DNA from: Polaribacter sejongensis
Lineage (GTDB): Bacteria; Bacteroidota; Bacteroidia; Flavobacteriales; Flavobacteriaceae
Length of the DNA: 64,000 nucleotides
Assembly (NCBI RefSeq): GCF_038024065.1
Contig: NZ_CP150667.1
Span: forward strand, 3,541,501-3,605,500
Reading direction: 5' to 3'
A program made the translations under genes and the position numbers. Below are positions 10,701 through 18,541 of the stretch, piece after piece. The notes below the pieces were generated by a model that saw only the letters and a program-made list of their open reading frames with translations, was not told the DNA's origin and searched no databases. Each line of letters opens with the position of its first letter. The stretch's first letter is position 1.

Positions 10701-13700
10701 TTAGGAATTACATCTAAGCTTAAAATAGAAGTATCTGTACCACCGTTTCCATCAGAAACTGTGTATGTAATATCGTTTATTGTACCTGTAAAATTGTTAG
10801 CAGGAATAAACTCATAAGTTCCATCTGCATTTACTTTAACAGTACCAGCATTTGCAACAGCAACTCCATTTTCATCAATACCAGAAACCGTTTTAGCAGT
10901 TCCTAAGGTAAAAGGACTAACTACTCCAGCTTCATTAGTCGTTGTAGCTTCGGTAATAGTTATTGTATCTCCATCAGGATCAGAATCATTAGAAAGTATT
11001 GTAGAGTTTAAAGTTGTATTTAACTCTGTAGTATTTACATCGTTCTGTGCTGTTGGCGGATTGTTACCCGCTGGCTGAATATTAGGTAATACTTCAATAG
11101 ATAAGGTAGCGCTATCTGTTCCAATACCTGCTCCAGTTCCTAAATAAGTTACAGGGTCAATTGTTCCTGTAAAACCTGTAGTAGGAGTAAAGCTGTATGT
11201 TCCGTTTTCATTAAGAGTTAATAAACCTGCGTTTGCAACTACAGTTCCGTTTTCATCTACACCAGAAACTGTTGTAGGTGTCCCTAAAACAAATCCAGTA
11301 GCTTTTATACTTGTAATACCTTCGTCATTAGTTAATAAATCTCCATCAACAGTTGTGTCTTTCGGTGTTTGATTGATATCATTCTCTGCAGTAACATCTG
11401 TAGGAATAGAGGTTAAATATAAAGTAGCTTCATCACATTTTTGAGGTGATCCGGTATCGCATATCTCATATTTTACAGGTATTGTTCCTCTAAAAGTATC
11501 TAATGGCACAAATGTATAAGATCCATTTGAATTTAAAGTTAAAGAACCTACACCTGCAATTACAGTAGGCGTACCAATATTTATGGTTGTTCCGTTTACT
11601 GAAGCTGAATTTACCGTTTGTGTATCGCCTAAATCTGGATCAAAATCATTAGTCAACACATTACCATTCATTGTAGTTCCTTGCGGAGCAGAATTTGCAT
11701 CATCATTAGCAAACGTATTGTTTCCAAAATTAGAAATTACATTTAAGTTTAAAATAGCAGTATCTGTACCACCGTTTCCATCAGAAACTGTATATGTAAT
11801 ATCGTTTATTGTACCTGTAAATCCTGTTGCAGGAACAAACTCATAAGTTCCATCATCGTTTAATGTAAGTGAACCTGCATTTGTAACGGCAACTCCATTC
11901 TCATCAACACCAGCAACTGTTGTAGCAGTATCAATTGTTACATCATTAGAAGTAACTGTTAAATTATCTCCATCAGGATCAGAATCATTAGAAAGCATTG
12001 TAGAGTTTACAGTTGTATTTAATTCTGTAGTAGCTACATCATCTTGTGCTGTTGGCGGATTATTACCGCTAGGCAAAATGTTTGGTACTACTTCAATATT
12101 TAAAGTAGCTGTATCTGTTTCATTGTTAGCTCCTTCTCCGGTATAGGTTATTGGATTAATTGTACCTGTAAATCCTGTAGTAGGAGTAAAGGTATATGTA
12201 CCATCGTCTTTAATAGTAATTGAACCTGCATTTGCAACGGCAACACCATTTTCATCTACACCAGGCACGTTATTAATAGTTATTCCTGTAGTTCCTGTAG
12301 GAACAGCAGTTGCAGTCCCATTTATAATAACAGAAGTTACACTTGTTACATTTTCATCATTAGTTAATAATGCACCATCAACAGGCATGTCTTTTGGTGT
12401 TTGATTGATATCATTTTCTGTATTTACATCAGTATTACATTCTGGACTTTGAATATCTTTATTTTGAGATGTACCAATTCCTTGACCTACAGATGTACCA
12501 TTTACAACTGCATTAGGAACTCCTTGTGCAGTTACACCACCTTGGTTAACGTAATCTATTGCACCAGTACTTGTTAATTGATTTGCTGTAATGTTTCCCG
12601 TTCCTTCTAAAGCATCAAAACAACCGTCACCGTCACTATCTAAATCAAAAATATTTGGTATTCCATCATTATCATCATCACAAGGATCATTTTCAAGAGG
12701 AATAAGTTCACTTTCTACAACACCTCTTGCTCCCGCGTAAAATTCGGCTCTAATATCTATATAATCTAAAGATGAAATAACAGCATTAAACTGAGCTTGT
12801 GATATTCCAAAATTATCAGCTGTCAAAGGCACTGTAATTGTAAAATCTGTTACAACAGGAGTTATTGTAGAAGGAGCTGTTACTCCGTAAGGAGCTTCTG
12901 TTAAATCTATAGTGTATTGGGTAGTACCACTACCTATGCGAACATCTGTAGTTCCTCCGAAAAAAGGTTCACCAGGGTCTTCTGTAAAAATTCTAAAAAT
13001 TAAGTTATTACCATCTATATATGTGTGGTCTTTACCTTGTGTGTTTAACCTATAGTAAGTTACACCACTTGATTGGTCAATGTATCGTAAACCAGTTTCA
13101 TTATTATTTGGTCCTGCATCTGTAACTAAAGAGCTACCAGCAGCACCACCACCGACTACTGTTAAGTAGCCTGCGTTTGCATTAGATATAATTAAATCTT
13201 TGCTAAAGCTAAAGTTAGGGCATTCAACAATATCTAAAATGCCATCATTATCACTGTCATCATCGTTAACATCTGCAATACCATCACCATCCGTATCTTT
13301 TAAAATTGTTATTTTCACACTACCATTAGCTCCATTTGTTTGTGATGCACCAGTAGCTGCACCATTTAGACCACCAGTAATTGTACTACTAACATAAGTA
13401 GCAAGGGTAGTATTCACATAAGAACCACCACCACCACCAGAACCCTGAAAACCAGCAGCACCACCACCAGAGTAGCCAGCACCACCACCAGCGTAATTTG
13501 ATCCACCAGCTCCACCACCAGTAAGTCCTCTACCTCCATTACCACCGTTTGTTGATGTAGTACCTCCTAAAGCTAAAGTATAAAGTGTTAAAATTTTACT
13601 TCCACCGTTACTTTCACTTCCATTATTTCCATTTTGTTCTATTCCACCACCACCACCACTACGCGAATTCGATGTACCTCCATTACCATTAATACCACCA

Positions 13701-14233
13701 CTACCTCCTAAAGGAGTGTTGTTGTTAGTATTAGTCCCATTACGTCCGTTTGTAGTACTATTGGCTCCTAAGCCAACTGCATTAGTAGAATTATCACCAC
13801 CACCACCTCCACCAGCAACAAGTGCTAAAGTGCTGTTAATGTATATACCAGTACTACCACCACCACCACCTTGGTTACCACCACCACCGCCTTCTGCTAC
13901 TAAATATCTTATAACATCTCCATTATTAAGATTATAGATTGCAGTAGCATTAGCTCCATTACCACCAAAAGTATTGGTTCCGTTTCCACCATTACCTCCA
14001 GAGATAAGAAAAGATATTTGTTTTGGTCCGCCAGAAACGGTGTAAGAACCAGATTCCACTGTAGAAGTATTTACAACTTCGGTTTGAGAAAATGTTTTTG
14101 AATTTGAGAAAAATAAGAAACTAGCAAAAAGTAGTAGTTTTAAACCAGTTGTTGTTTTGGTCTTTAGCAATGAAAGAAAAACATTACCAGACTTACAAAG
14201 AGTTGTCCTTGTGTGTTTTTGAGGGGTAGCCAT
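4766..14233 (-). CDS. Giant T9SS-secreted repeat adhesin (Gly-rich head, cadherin/VCBS-like modules, LTD, type A sorting tail)
   Basis: This 3155-residue protein has a signal peptide at about 1-50 (hydrophobic LLLFASFLFFS, then SKTFSQ). Residues about 60-300 are a glycine/asparagine-rich domain with runs of G. A TSP3 repeat (DTDGDGIADVNDDDSDNDG) and a beta-rich domain follow. Residues about 606-2345 hold five composite modules of about 350 residues, each made of three cadherin/VCBS-like units starting ENDINQTP, NNPPTAQND and NTFANDDANSAPQGTT. Such units form elongated stalks, and the many DPDGD/DPEGN motifs suggest calcium binding. A lamin-tail-like domain spans about 2350-2470, followed by a long conserved region. 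The last about 85 residues (VELFDILGKKV ... GIYIVKM ... KKVIIE) are a typical T9SS type A sorting domain. The protein should be exported by the Sec and T9SS routes and anchored on the surface; adhesion is inferred from the architecture. Confidence 0.9.
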   Translation of the reverse strand: MATPQKHTRTTLCKSGNVFLSLLKTKTTTGLKLLLFASFLFFSNSKTFSQTEVVNTSTVESGSYTVSGGPKQISFLISGGNGGNGTNTFGGNGANATAIYNLNNGDVIRYLVAEGGGGGNQGGGGGSTGIYINSTLALVAGGGGGGDNSTNAVGLGANSTTNGRNGTNTNNNTPLGGSGGINGNGGTSNSRSGGGGGIEQNGNNGSESNGGSKILTLYTLALGGTTSTNGGNGGRGLTGGGAGGSNYAGGGAGYSGGGAAGFQGSGGGGGSYVNTTLATYVSSTITGGLNGAATGASQTNGANGSVKITILKDTDGDGIADVNDDDSDNDGILDIVECPNFSFSKDLIISNANAGYLTVVGGGAAGSSLVTDAGPNNNETGLRYIDQSSGVTYYRLNTQGKDHTYIDGNNLIFRIFTEDPGEPFFGGTTDVRIGSGTTQYTIDLTEAPYGVTAPSTITPVVTDFTITVPLTADNFGISQAQFNAVISSLDYIDIRAEFYAGARGVVESELIPLENDPCDDDNDGIPNIFDLDSDGDGCFDALEGTGNITANQLTSTGAIDYVNQGGVTAQGVPNAVVNGTSVGQGIGTSQNKDIQSPECNTDVNTENDINQTPKDMPVDGALLTNDENVTSVTSVIINGTATAVPTGTTGITINNVPGVDENGVAVANAGSITIKDDGTYTFTPTTGFTGTINPITYTGEGANNETDTATLNIEVVPNILPSGNNPPTAQDDVATTELNTTVNSTMLSNDSDPDGDNLTVTSNDVTIDTATTVAGVDENGVAVTNAGSLTLNDDGTYEFVPATGFTGTINDITYTVSDGNGGTDTAILNLNVISNFGNNTFANDDANSAPQGTTMNGNVLTNDFDPDLGDTQTVNSASVNGTTINIGTPTVIAGVGSLTLNSNGSYTFVPLDTFRGTIPVKYEICDTGSPQKCDEATLYLTSIPTDVTAENDINQTPKDTTVDGDLLTNDEGITSIKATGFVLGTPTTVSGVDENGTVVANAGLLTLNENGTYSFTPTTGFTGTIDPVTYLGTGAGIGTDSATLSIEVLPNIQPAGNNPPTAQNDVNTTELNTTLNSTILSNDSDPDGDTITITEATTTNEAGVVSPFTLGTAKTVSGIDENGVAVANAGTVKVNADGTYEFIPANNFTGTINDITYTVSDGNGGTDTSILSLDVIPNYGNNTFANDDANSAPQGTTMNGDVVTNDFDPEGNTQTVTTASALVGTTSTPITIGTETTIPNVGKLTLNAIGTYTFVPDTDFVGTVPVTYTKCDTVTSPTVQACDQATLYLTSIPADVTAENDINQTPQDTTVDGQLITNDQGVTSVTATGFTLGTAKQVSGVDNNGNVVANAGSLTINADGTYTFVPAAGFTGTIDPVTYTGKGAGNGTDTATLSIEVLPNIQPAGNNPPTTQNDVNTTELNTDVTSTVLSNDSDPDTGDIITITEATTTNEAGVVSSFTLGTAKTVSGIDENGVAVANAGTVKVNAVGTYEFIPANNFTGTINDITYTVSDGNGGTDTAILNLNVIPNYGNNTFANDDANSAPQGTTMDGDVVTNDFDPEGNTQTVTTASATFNGTTTAITVGTKTTIPNVGDLTLNADGTYTFVPDADFVGTVPVTYTKCDTVTSPTVQACDQANLYLTSIPADVTAENDINQTPQDTTVNGQLIINDQGVTTVTATGFTLGTAKQVAGVDNNGNVVANAGSLTINADGTYTFVPAAGFKGTINPVTYTGENAGGATDTATLSIEILPNIQPAGNNPPTAQNDVSTTELNTVVSSTILTNDSDPDTGDTITVTGFTTNVTTNSGATSTPTTVTTFPVTGQTVSGLDKNGNPVDVAGTINFDVNGEYTFTPATGFTGTVNDITYTITDIDGETDTAILNLDVIPNYGNNTFANDDANSAPQGTTMNGDVVTNDFDPEGNTQTVTTASATFNGTTTEITVGTETTIPNVGKLTLNADGTYTFVPETNFVGTVPVTYSVCDNGTPQVCDEATLYLTSIPDDVIAENDINQTPQDTPVDGQLITNDQGVTSVTATGFTLGTAKQVAGVHDNGTAVANAGSLTINADGTYTFIPAAGFTGTIDPVTYTGTGDGTPIDTAILSIEVIPNINIETGANNPPTAQNDVATTEINTTVSSNLFNNDSDPDGDAITVTSATFTRTGTTNLENITVGSQIEIFGINENGNSVPAGNITIEANGDYTYSSTLTFVGTLEPITYTISDGNGGTNTAILSINVINNFGNNTFANDDANSAQQGTTMNGNVVTNDFDPEGNTQTITTASATFNGTTSPVTPGTPEVISGIGSITINTDGSYTFVPEAGFTGTVPVIYNICDNGTPQACDQATLYLTSIPANIAGDVMITQVYQVGTEKWIEITNIGTTEIPANTINIQLYKDKTGDQTGVTPDVTYTVTTLLASGESVLFKNSGNGIENLRSTATIVDNVVYPQVDNLTDLEGGNDIITLSSSTGTSSWGNRYDVVSNVTNKTSVVRIDETLTPNKDYTASEWVVFIDDAILPYQPIGDETVAGDKRHPQDPLISEIESSSTEANTLLGLHRINITTSTATNNLYTNGYPDRSRSVVIDQDFEHTGNRLSARKLKVDASNTLTVTDQLLVVTNDITLDGDIRLTGTLAQLVQTHTGTSTITSTITGDMGKLLIDQNSDIPSLYRYGYMSSPVNSGTNTYTIEDVLKDGTDPSNPKDITFVDGYDGSFTSTGISLADYWIYTYSPQTNGRINYVHKYEDGIINRGDGFIFKGPGKEDGQNYTFSGTPNDGDFNTIVEIGTDQDYLIGNPFPSSINTRKFIEDNLDSTTGTLYFWEHQESELGEGEGIDGHIFGGYIGGYAAINLTTSTAASSLASNNNNGTGGTGDSDDMAYKTPLPYIAIGQGFFIQGDDDGGPINFNNTQRAYVTEGAESIFFKASGKSSKTAISTNLLPIIKLGFEYKNTEELLLHNQIAISFQETNSFAFNKGYDSEVYETGKTDMYFKFPNDDTNYVIAGVQEISNELEVPLELVVDYSGQVNVMVDEIQNVDRDIYITDKLTNTSYNVKQGKATLTLEKGVYTDRFVLAFKDASVLSVEDDILEGYTSIYADNENNNIVISKNQDIEINKVELFDILGKKVSLWNIKEQKSTYQLDIKKQIPTGIYIVKMRTNKGDTNKKVIIE
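5507..6760. repeat. Long near-identical direct repeat, copy 2
   Basis: This is the partner of bases 1-1255, coding for about residues 2493-2909 of the 3155-residue protein. Identity falls abruptly near 6740-6770, within the codons after the shared EWVVFIDDAILPYQPIG segment. Such a block is a substrate for gene conversion or for deletion between the two genes. Confidence 0.9.
7200..12420. repeat. Five tandem modules of about 1.05 kb inside the giant adhesin gene
   Basis: The conserved boundary encoding ENDINQTP recurs near 8210, 9270, 10320, 11370 and 12400, spacings of about 1062, 1050, 1048 and 1030 bp. Each module has three related sub-units of about 115 residues. Some parts of adjacent modules are almost identical (for example 9690-9930 and 10740-10960), showing recent duplication or homogenisation. 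The repeats lie in frame within one open reading frame and are not a CRISPR array. Confidence 0.92.
13400..14020. repeat. Glycine-codon low-complexity tract
   Basis: Runs of ccaccacca on the plus strand encode Gly-Gly-Gly clusters near the N-terminus of the giant adhesin. The tract resembles Gly-rich lectin-like heads of other bacterial surface proteins. It is prone to slippage and to assembly error. Confidence 0.75.
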
Positions 14234-14256
14234 AAGGGGAGTTTTATAAATGTATG

Positions 14257-14264
14257 CAAAAATA
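14257..14264 (-). promoter_or_regulatory. Candidate -7 element upstream of the giant adhesin
   Basis: TATTTTTG on the minus strand fits the Bacteroidetes -7 consensus TAnnTTTG and lies about 24 bp before the ATG at 14233. No clear TTG was found at the -33 distance, so this is tentative. Confidence 0.35.
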
Positions 14265-14414
14265 ATAATTATTATAGTAATTCTATTTGTTTTTTTTTGG
14301 CATAGGAACAGAAATTAAATCTCTTTTTTTGCAAAATTTGAGAAAACTGATAAAAATCATCTTTTAAACTTGGTTTTATTCAGAAATTTGTGGGTATAAT
14401 TAAAAGATTAAATT

Positions 14415-14831
14415 ATGAGAAGAGATGAGCCTATATCTACAATAATGGCAACAAATTTAGTTACCTTATGTGTTACTGATGATTTAGTTACTGCAGAAAA
14501 GTTATTTATAGAACACAAAATAAAACATATTCCGGTGGTTCGTGATAAAGAAATTATAGGAATGTTAAGTTATTATGATATTCAAACAGTAAGTTCTGCT
14601 GTTTTAAATGAAGACCAAACATCTGTAGATAGTTATATAAACAACAATTTTTCTATAGCACAAGTTATGGATAAAAGTATTACAGCAATTCCGCCATATA
14701 CATCTATTAAAGATGCGGCAGAATTATTAACAACAAAAGGATTTCATGCTTTACCAGTAGTTGAAGATTCTGAACTAGTAGGTATTGTTACTACTAGAGA
14801 TTTAGTGAAATATTTGGTAGCAAAATTATAG
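14415..14831 (+). CDS. Tandem CBS-domain protein
   Basis: This 138-residue soluble protein consists of just two CBS domains. The first covers about residues 5-60 (ISTIMATNLVTLCVTD ... IPVVRDKEIIGMLSYYDI) and the second about 78-138 (VMDKSITAIPPYTS ... ALPVVEDSELVGIVTTRDL). Paired CBS domains usually bind adenine nucleotides and act as energy or ligand sensors. No attached enzyme or channel domain is present, so the partner is unknown. The gene diverges from the giant adhesin gene across a 181-bp gap. It is monocistronic, with a good terminator right after the stop. Confidence 0.9.
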   Translation: MRRDEPISTIMATNLVTLCVTDDLVTAEKLFIEHKIKHIPVVRDKEIIGMLSYYDIQTVSSAVLNEDQTSVDSYINNNFSIAQVMDKSITAIPPYTSIKDAAELLTTKGFHALPVVEDSELVGIVTTRDLVKYLVAKL

Positions 14832-14859
14832 TGGTTTTTTATATTGGTTAGTTAGTAAG

Positions 14860-14890
14860 AAAGAGGCTTTTATAAGGCCTCTTTTTTTGT
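14860..14890 (+). terminator. Intrinsic terminator after the CBS gene
   Basis: Arms AAAGAGGC and GCCTCTTT flank a 9-nt loop and run into a T tract, about 30 bp after the stop at 14831. Confidence 0.85.
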
Positions 14891-14970
14891 TATAAAACGA
14901 ATAAGTGTGTGTTTTTAAGGTTTTTCATGAAATAGAAGTTTATATTATTCATATTTAATCTAAATAAATT

Positions 14971-15000
14971 TTGAGAATGTTAGTTTGAGTTTTATATTTG
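14971..15000 (+). promoter_or_regulatory. Bacteroidetes-type promoter of the PepSY membrane protein gene
   Basis: TTG at 14971-14973 and TATATTTG at 14993-15000 are separated by 19 nt. This matches the TTG-N19-TAnnTTTG class of the primary sigma factor. The ATG is 45 bp downstream. Confidence 0.7.
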
Positions 15001-15044
15001 CGTTTTTATTGAAAATAACACATTTTACTACATAATTTTTACTG

Positions 15045-16175
15045 ATGAAAAAAACAACTTCTTATTCTTTTAGAAAGTTAATAAACGATATTCATTTATG
15101 GTTGGGTTTAGCTAGTGGAATTATTTTATTTTTAGTGTGTTTAAGCGGAACAATTTTAACCTTTGAGCATGAGATAAAAGATTTTTTTGCTGATGACTTT
15201 ATCGTTGAAAAAACGGAAAATAAAGAATTGGTAAGTACTTTGGTAACAAACTTAAAAGTTGCTGAAATGGGGTTTGTAACAGGAGTAGCTATTGCTGCAG
15301 ATGAAAAGGAACCATATGTTTTTAACGTAAAAAAAGATTTAAAAGAGCGTCGTGGTTCTAAAGTATTAGTCAATCCTTTTTCTAGTGAAATAAAAACGGT
15401 ACAAAAAACAAGTGCAGATGCTTTTTTAATGTCGATGTTTAGATTACACAGATGGCTGTTGTTAGATATTAAAATAGGAAGGCCAATTGTGGGAATTGCT
15501 ACTATTATCTTTTTAATAATATCTATTTCTGGTCTTTATTTATGGTTTCCTAAAAAACTAAAATGGCGAAATATAAAACAAGGTTTTAAAATTAAAACCA
15601 AAGCAAATTGGAAACGCATAAATCACGATTTACACAATACCTTAGGTTTTTACGCATGTATATTTCTTGTAATTATGGGGATTACAGGTTTGTGTTGGTC
15701 TTTTGAAGGTTATAAAGAAGGTTTAGGAGATTTAATTGGAGCTAAAATTTTTAACCGTTCTAGTCCGAAATTGAAGGTAGAGAAGAACTCAGAAAATAAA
15801 GTAATTTCTGTTGATGAAGCAATACAAATAGCCAATAAAACGCTTGCTTATAAAGGAGATTTGTCTGTAACCTTTCCTAACAAAAAGAGTAATTACTATA
15901 GCTTTAGAAAAACCAATGAAGCTAACTTTTCTCCAGTAACATCAGATAGATTATATGTAGGTTCTTCTGGAGAAGTTTTAGCGGTAGATTATTTTAAAGA
16001 CAAACCCTTAAACGTACAATTTGCATCGTTAATAAAACCAATTCATACCGGAGATATTTATGGCTTGTTTTCTAAAATAATTTATTTTTTAGTATGTTTA
16101 ATCGCGACAAGTTTACCGGTTACAGGTACCATTATTTGGATAAATAAATTAAAGAAAACTAAAAAGGCTAAGTAA
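15045..16175 (+). CDS. PepSY-associated transmembrane helix protein
   Basis: This 376-residue inner-membrane protein belongs to the PepSY_TM family. An N-terminal helix (about residues 18-42, HLWLGLASGIILFLVCLSG) carries the family's HxWxG-like signature. Further helices lie at about 148-168, 200-222 and 345-367, with periplasmic PepSY-like loops between them. Family members are often iron-regulated and linked to siderophore uptake or to flavin/heme reduction; no iron-uptake gene is adjacent here, so the role is open. The gene is monocistronic behind a good promoter and ends in a lysine-rich tail. It converges with the nuclease gene at 16224 across 48 bp. Confidence 0.85.
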   Translation: MKKTTSYSFRKLINDIHLWLGLASGIILFLVCLSGTILTFEHEIKDFFADDFIVEKTENKELVSTLVTNLKVAEMGFVTGVAIAADEKEPYVFNVKKDLKERRGSKVLVNPFSSEIKTVQKTSADAFLMSMFRLHRWLLLDIKIGRPIVGIATIIFLIISISGLYLWFPKKLKWRNIKQGFKIKTKANWKRINHDLHNTLGFYACIFLVIMGITGLCWSFEGYKEGLGDLIGAKIFNRSSPKLKVEKNSENKVISVDEAIQIANKTLAYKGDLSVTFPNKKSNYYSFRKTNEANFSPVTSDRLYVGSSGEVLAVDYFKDKPLNVQFASLIKPIHTGDIYGLFSKIIYFLVCLIATSLPVTGTIIWINKLKKTKKAK

Positions 16176-16223
16176 TTTCTTATCTTTTAAGATTGAAATA
16201 AATACTGTTAATATGAATGTAAC

Positions 16224-17600
16224 CTATAAGGTAGCTTCATTATTATCCGTATTTTGTTTTTTTAAATACGCCGCAATAATACGCTGAATGTCTCTATTGT
16301 CTTTTTTAGGTTCTACAAAAAACTGGTAGTCTTCTGGGTTTTCTAATTCTTCTGATTTATGCATGTCTACATACCCAAAACCTTGATAAATTCCGTCTAA
16401 AATTAAAGCAAAACCGACTTCATTTTCTGTTCTTCCGGTTTCTTTAATCACTAAGTTTTCTGCGCCAATACCTACCGATTTAATCGCTTCTTTTACACGT
16501 TTGTTATAATCTTCTACGGTTTCTTTATCGCAACAAACACCTTTACATTCTTTTAGCTGATAATGGAAACAACTGGCAACATTGGTTTGTAAGTGACAAT
16601 ATTTTGGGCACAATTCAAACTCTTTGCAAAGCGCTTCTAAATGATTTCTACATTCTGTAACCGTATAATATTTCATAATAGGGTTGGGAGCTAATTTTAG
16701 TCGATTGTAGGCTAAATGGATAATTCCTTTTTGGTCTTCATAAGAAAATAAACCAATAGCTTCACTAGCTCTTCTTTGTGCTCTGTTAAATTTAGGGTAT
16801 CGGTGTTTTATTTCTGCAGATTCATGTAAGAGTGCTAATAACTCACTTCCTGTTTTTGTAAATGAAATGTCGGCAGTTTCCATGCACATGGTTTGCTCTT
16901 TTTTCTTTTTGTCATAAAAATGACTGATCACACGTTGCTTTATATTATTGGCTTTACCAACATAAATAACTTCTTTTTCTATATTTTTAAAGTAATAAAC
17001 ACCAAAAGTTTCGGGTAAATTATCGACAACTTTTTTGTCTAAAAGAGGCGGTAAGGTTGCTTGTCTAGATTTAGGGTTTAAAAAAGAATTGATGGTAAAA
17101 TTATCATCTCTTTCTATCAATCTTCTAAACAATTCGGTAGTAGCTTCTGCATCTCCTTTTGCACGGTGTCTACCAACAATAGGAATGTTTTCATGTGTAC
17201 AAATATTTCCTAAACTGTAAGAACTTAAACCAGGCATTATTTTTCTAGTTAAACGAACAGTACACAGTTTTTTTCGTTTAAAATCGAAGCCTAAATTTTT
17301 AAATTCTTCCTGAATAATATTATAATCGAAGTTGACATTATGCGCTACAAAAATAGTGCCTTCTGTTATTTCTGCTACCTTTTTTGCAATTTCGTAAAAT
17401 TTAGGGGCATTTCTAACCATGGCATTTGTAATACCTGTTAGATTGGTAATAAATGCAGGGATATTTTGCTCAGGGTTTACCAAAGAGGTGAACTCGTCTA
17501 TGACTTTTTTACCGTCAAAAACAAAAATGGATATTTCGGTTATTTTAGAACCTTTATATCCATTTCCTGTGGTTTCTATGTCAACGACTGTGTATAACAA
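16224..17600 (-). CDS. DEDDh exonuclease fused to a GIY-YIG (UvrC/Cho-like) nuclease
   Basis: This 458-residue two-nuclease protein has an N-terminal DnaQ-like 3'-5' exonuclease with motif I DIETTG (D7, E9), motif II HNVNFD (D92) and motif III H145...D150. A GIY-YIG domain begins near residue 200 (GVYYF ... VIYVGKANNIKQR, with R223), followed by a cysteine-containing UvrC/Cho-like region around 340-380 (ELCPKYCHLQ). Such fusions are annotated as DNA repair nucleases, so a role in lesion processing is likely but inferred. The start is a TTG at 17600: it directly abuts the TAA of rpe in the same frame, and no ATG precedes the catalytic DIETTG, so a later start would destroy the domain. Co-transcription with rpe is almost certain. 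Confidence 0.85.
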   Translation of the reverse strand: MLYTVVDIETTGNGYKGSKITEISIFVFDGKKVIDEFTSLVNPEQNIPAFITNLTGITNAMVRNAPKFYEIAKKVAEITEGTIFVAHNVNFDYNIIQEEFKNLGFDFKRKKLCTVRLTRKIMPGLSSYSLGNICTHENIPIVGRHRAKGDAEATTELFRRLIERDDNFTINSFLNPKSRQATLPPLLDKKVVDNLPETFGVYYFKNIEKEVIYVGKANNIKQRVISHFYDKKKKEQTMCMETADISFTKTGSELLALLHESAEIKHRYPKFNRAQRRASEAIGLFSYEDQKGIIHLAYNRLKLAPNPIMKYYTVTECRNHLEALCKEFELCPKYCHLQTNVASCFHYQLKECKGVCCDKETVEDYNKRVKEAIKSVGIGAENLVIKETGRTENEVGFALILDGIYQGFGYVDMHKSEELENPEDYQFFVEPKKDNRDIQRIIAAYLKKQNTDNNEATL

Positions 17601-18257
17601 TTATTCGATTGTCTTTTTTAAGTCGGCAATAGTTTGCGTAGGGTTTTCAGATCCGAAAACAAAACTACCTGCCACTAAAACATTTGCACCAGCTTCAATT
17701 AATGCATTTGCATTATAAGAAGTAACGCCTCCATCTATTTCTATCTTACATTCAGATTCAGTAAAATCGATTAAGTGTTTTAATTGACTTACCTTTTTGT
17801 ATGTGTTTTCTATGAATGATTGTCCGCCAAAACCTGGGTTTACACTCATTATACAAACTAAATCTAAATCTTCTATAATATCTTCTAAAACTGCAATTGG
17901 TGTGTGTGGATTTAAAGCAACTCCGGCTTTCATTCCTGCATCTTTAATTGCTTGAATTGTTCTGTGTAAATGTGTACAAGCTTCGTAATGTACAGTTAAA
18001 ATGTCTGCGCCTAAATCTGCAAATGTTTGTATGTACTGATCTGGGTTTACAATCATTAAATGTACATCTATTGTTTTTGTAGCGTGTTTAGCAATTGCTT
18101 TTAAAACTGGCATTCCAAAAGAAATGTTTGGTACAAAAACACCATCCATAATATCAATATGAAACCAATCTGCTTCACTATTGTTTACCATTTCTATGTC
18201 TCTTTGTAAGTTAGCAAAATCTGCTGCTAATACTGAAGGTGCAATTAAATTACTCAT
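17601..18257 (-). CDS. rpe: Ribulose-phosphate 3-epimerase
   Basis: This cytosolic enzyme of the pentose phosphate pathway interconverts D-ribulose 5-phosphate and D-xylulose 5-phosphate. At 218 residues it is full length for the family. The TIM-barrel motifs are intact: IAPSVLAADF near the start, WFHIDIMDG with the metal-binding His/Asp, HLMI, SVNPGFGGQ for phosphate binding, and EIDGG with the catalytic Asp. The last codon is followed at once by the TTG start of the exonuclease/GIY-YIG gene, so the two form an operon with zero spacing. Confidence 0.97.
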   Translation of the reverse strand: MSNLIAPSVLAADFANLQRDIEMVNNSEADWFHIDIMDGVFVPNISFGMPVLKAIAKHATKTIDVHLMIVNPDQYIQTFADLGADILTVHYEACTHLHRTIQAIKDAGMKAGVALNPHTPIAVLEDIIEDLDLVCIMSVNPGFGGQSFIENTYKKVSQLKHLIDFTESECKIEIDGGVTSYNANALIEAGANVLVAGSFVFGSENPTQTIADLKKTIE

Positions 18258-18456
18258 TTATTTGTTGTTGTGTTGTTATTTTTATGCGACAAAGGTAATT
18301 AATCGCAGGGCGATAGCCAAGAGTTAAATTTTGTGAAGTTTTCTTCGATATGAAAAATATTTGTTTTGGAAGCTTTCCTTTTGAGGTTAGGTTGTTGCTT
18401 GTATATTTTTTTATGCCTTTTTTCTTTTCTGTTGATGAATATTGAATTCTGCGCTA

Positions 18457-18477
18457 GCGCGAGCGTCCCGCTCGTGC
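18457..18477. repeat. REP-like GC-rich palindrome, copy 1
   Basis: Arms AGCGCGAGCG and CGCTCGTGCT form a stem with one G-T pair. It lies inverted relative to the similar palindrome 65 bp downstream. The arrangement resembles BIME-type REP doublets mobilised in trans by RAYT transposases (inference; no RAYT gene is in the window). Confidence 0.6.
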
Positions 18478-18541
18478 TAATACGACTAACTCTTTGTTAA
18501 TAATCATACTATTTTAGTCGTTTTGTAACATATTCATGGTG

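Noticed and set aside
7200-12420. Regularly spaced repeats that might suggest a CRISPR array
   Set aside because: The period is about 1.05 kb, the repeats are coding and in frame, and no short repeat/spacer pattern or cas gene is present.
2884-13937. Several plus-strand open frames of 60-138 codons across the giant adhesin genes
   Set aside because: They are antisense to long, well-supported minus-strand genes; their low-complexity translations (Ser/Val/Pro-rich) mirror the repeats. They recur at the module period because the opposite strand is repetitive.
16171-16200. Hairpin between the convergent PepSY and nuclease genes
   Set aside because: The stem (ATCTT/AAGAT with weak extension) is short and A/T-only with no clear T run, so I do not call a terminator.
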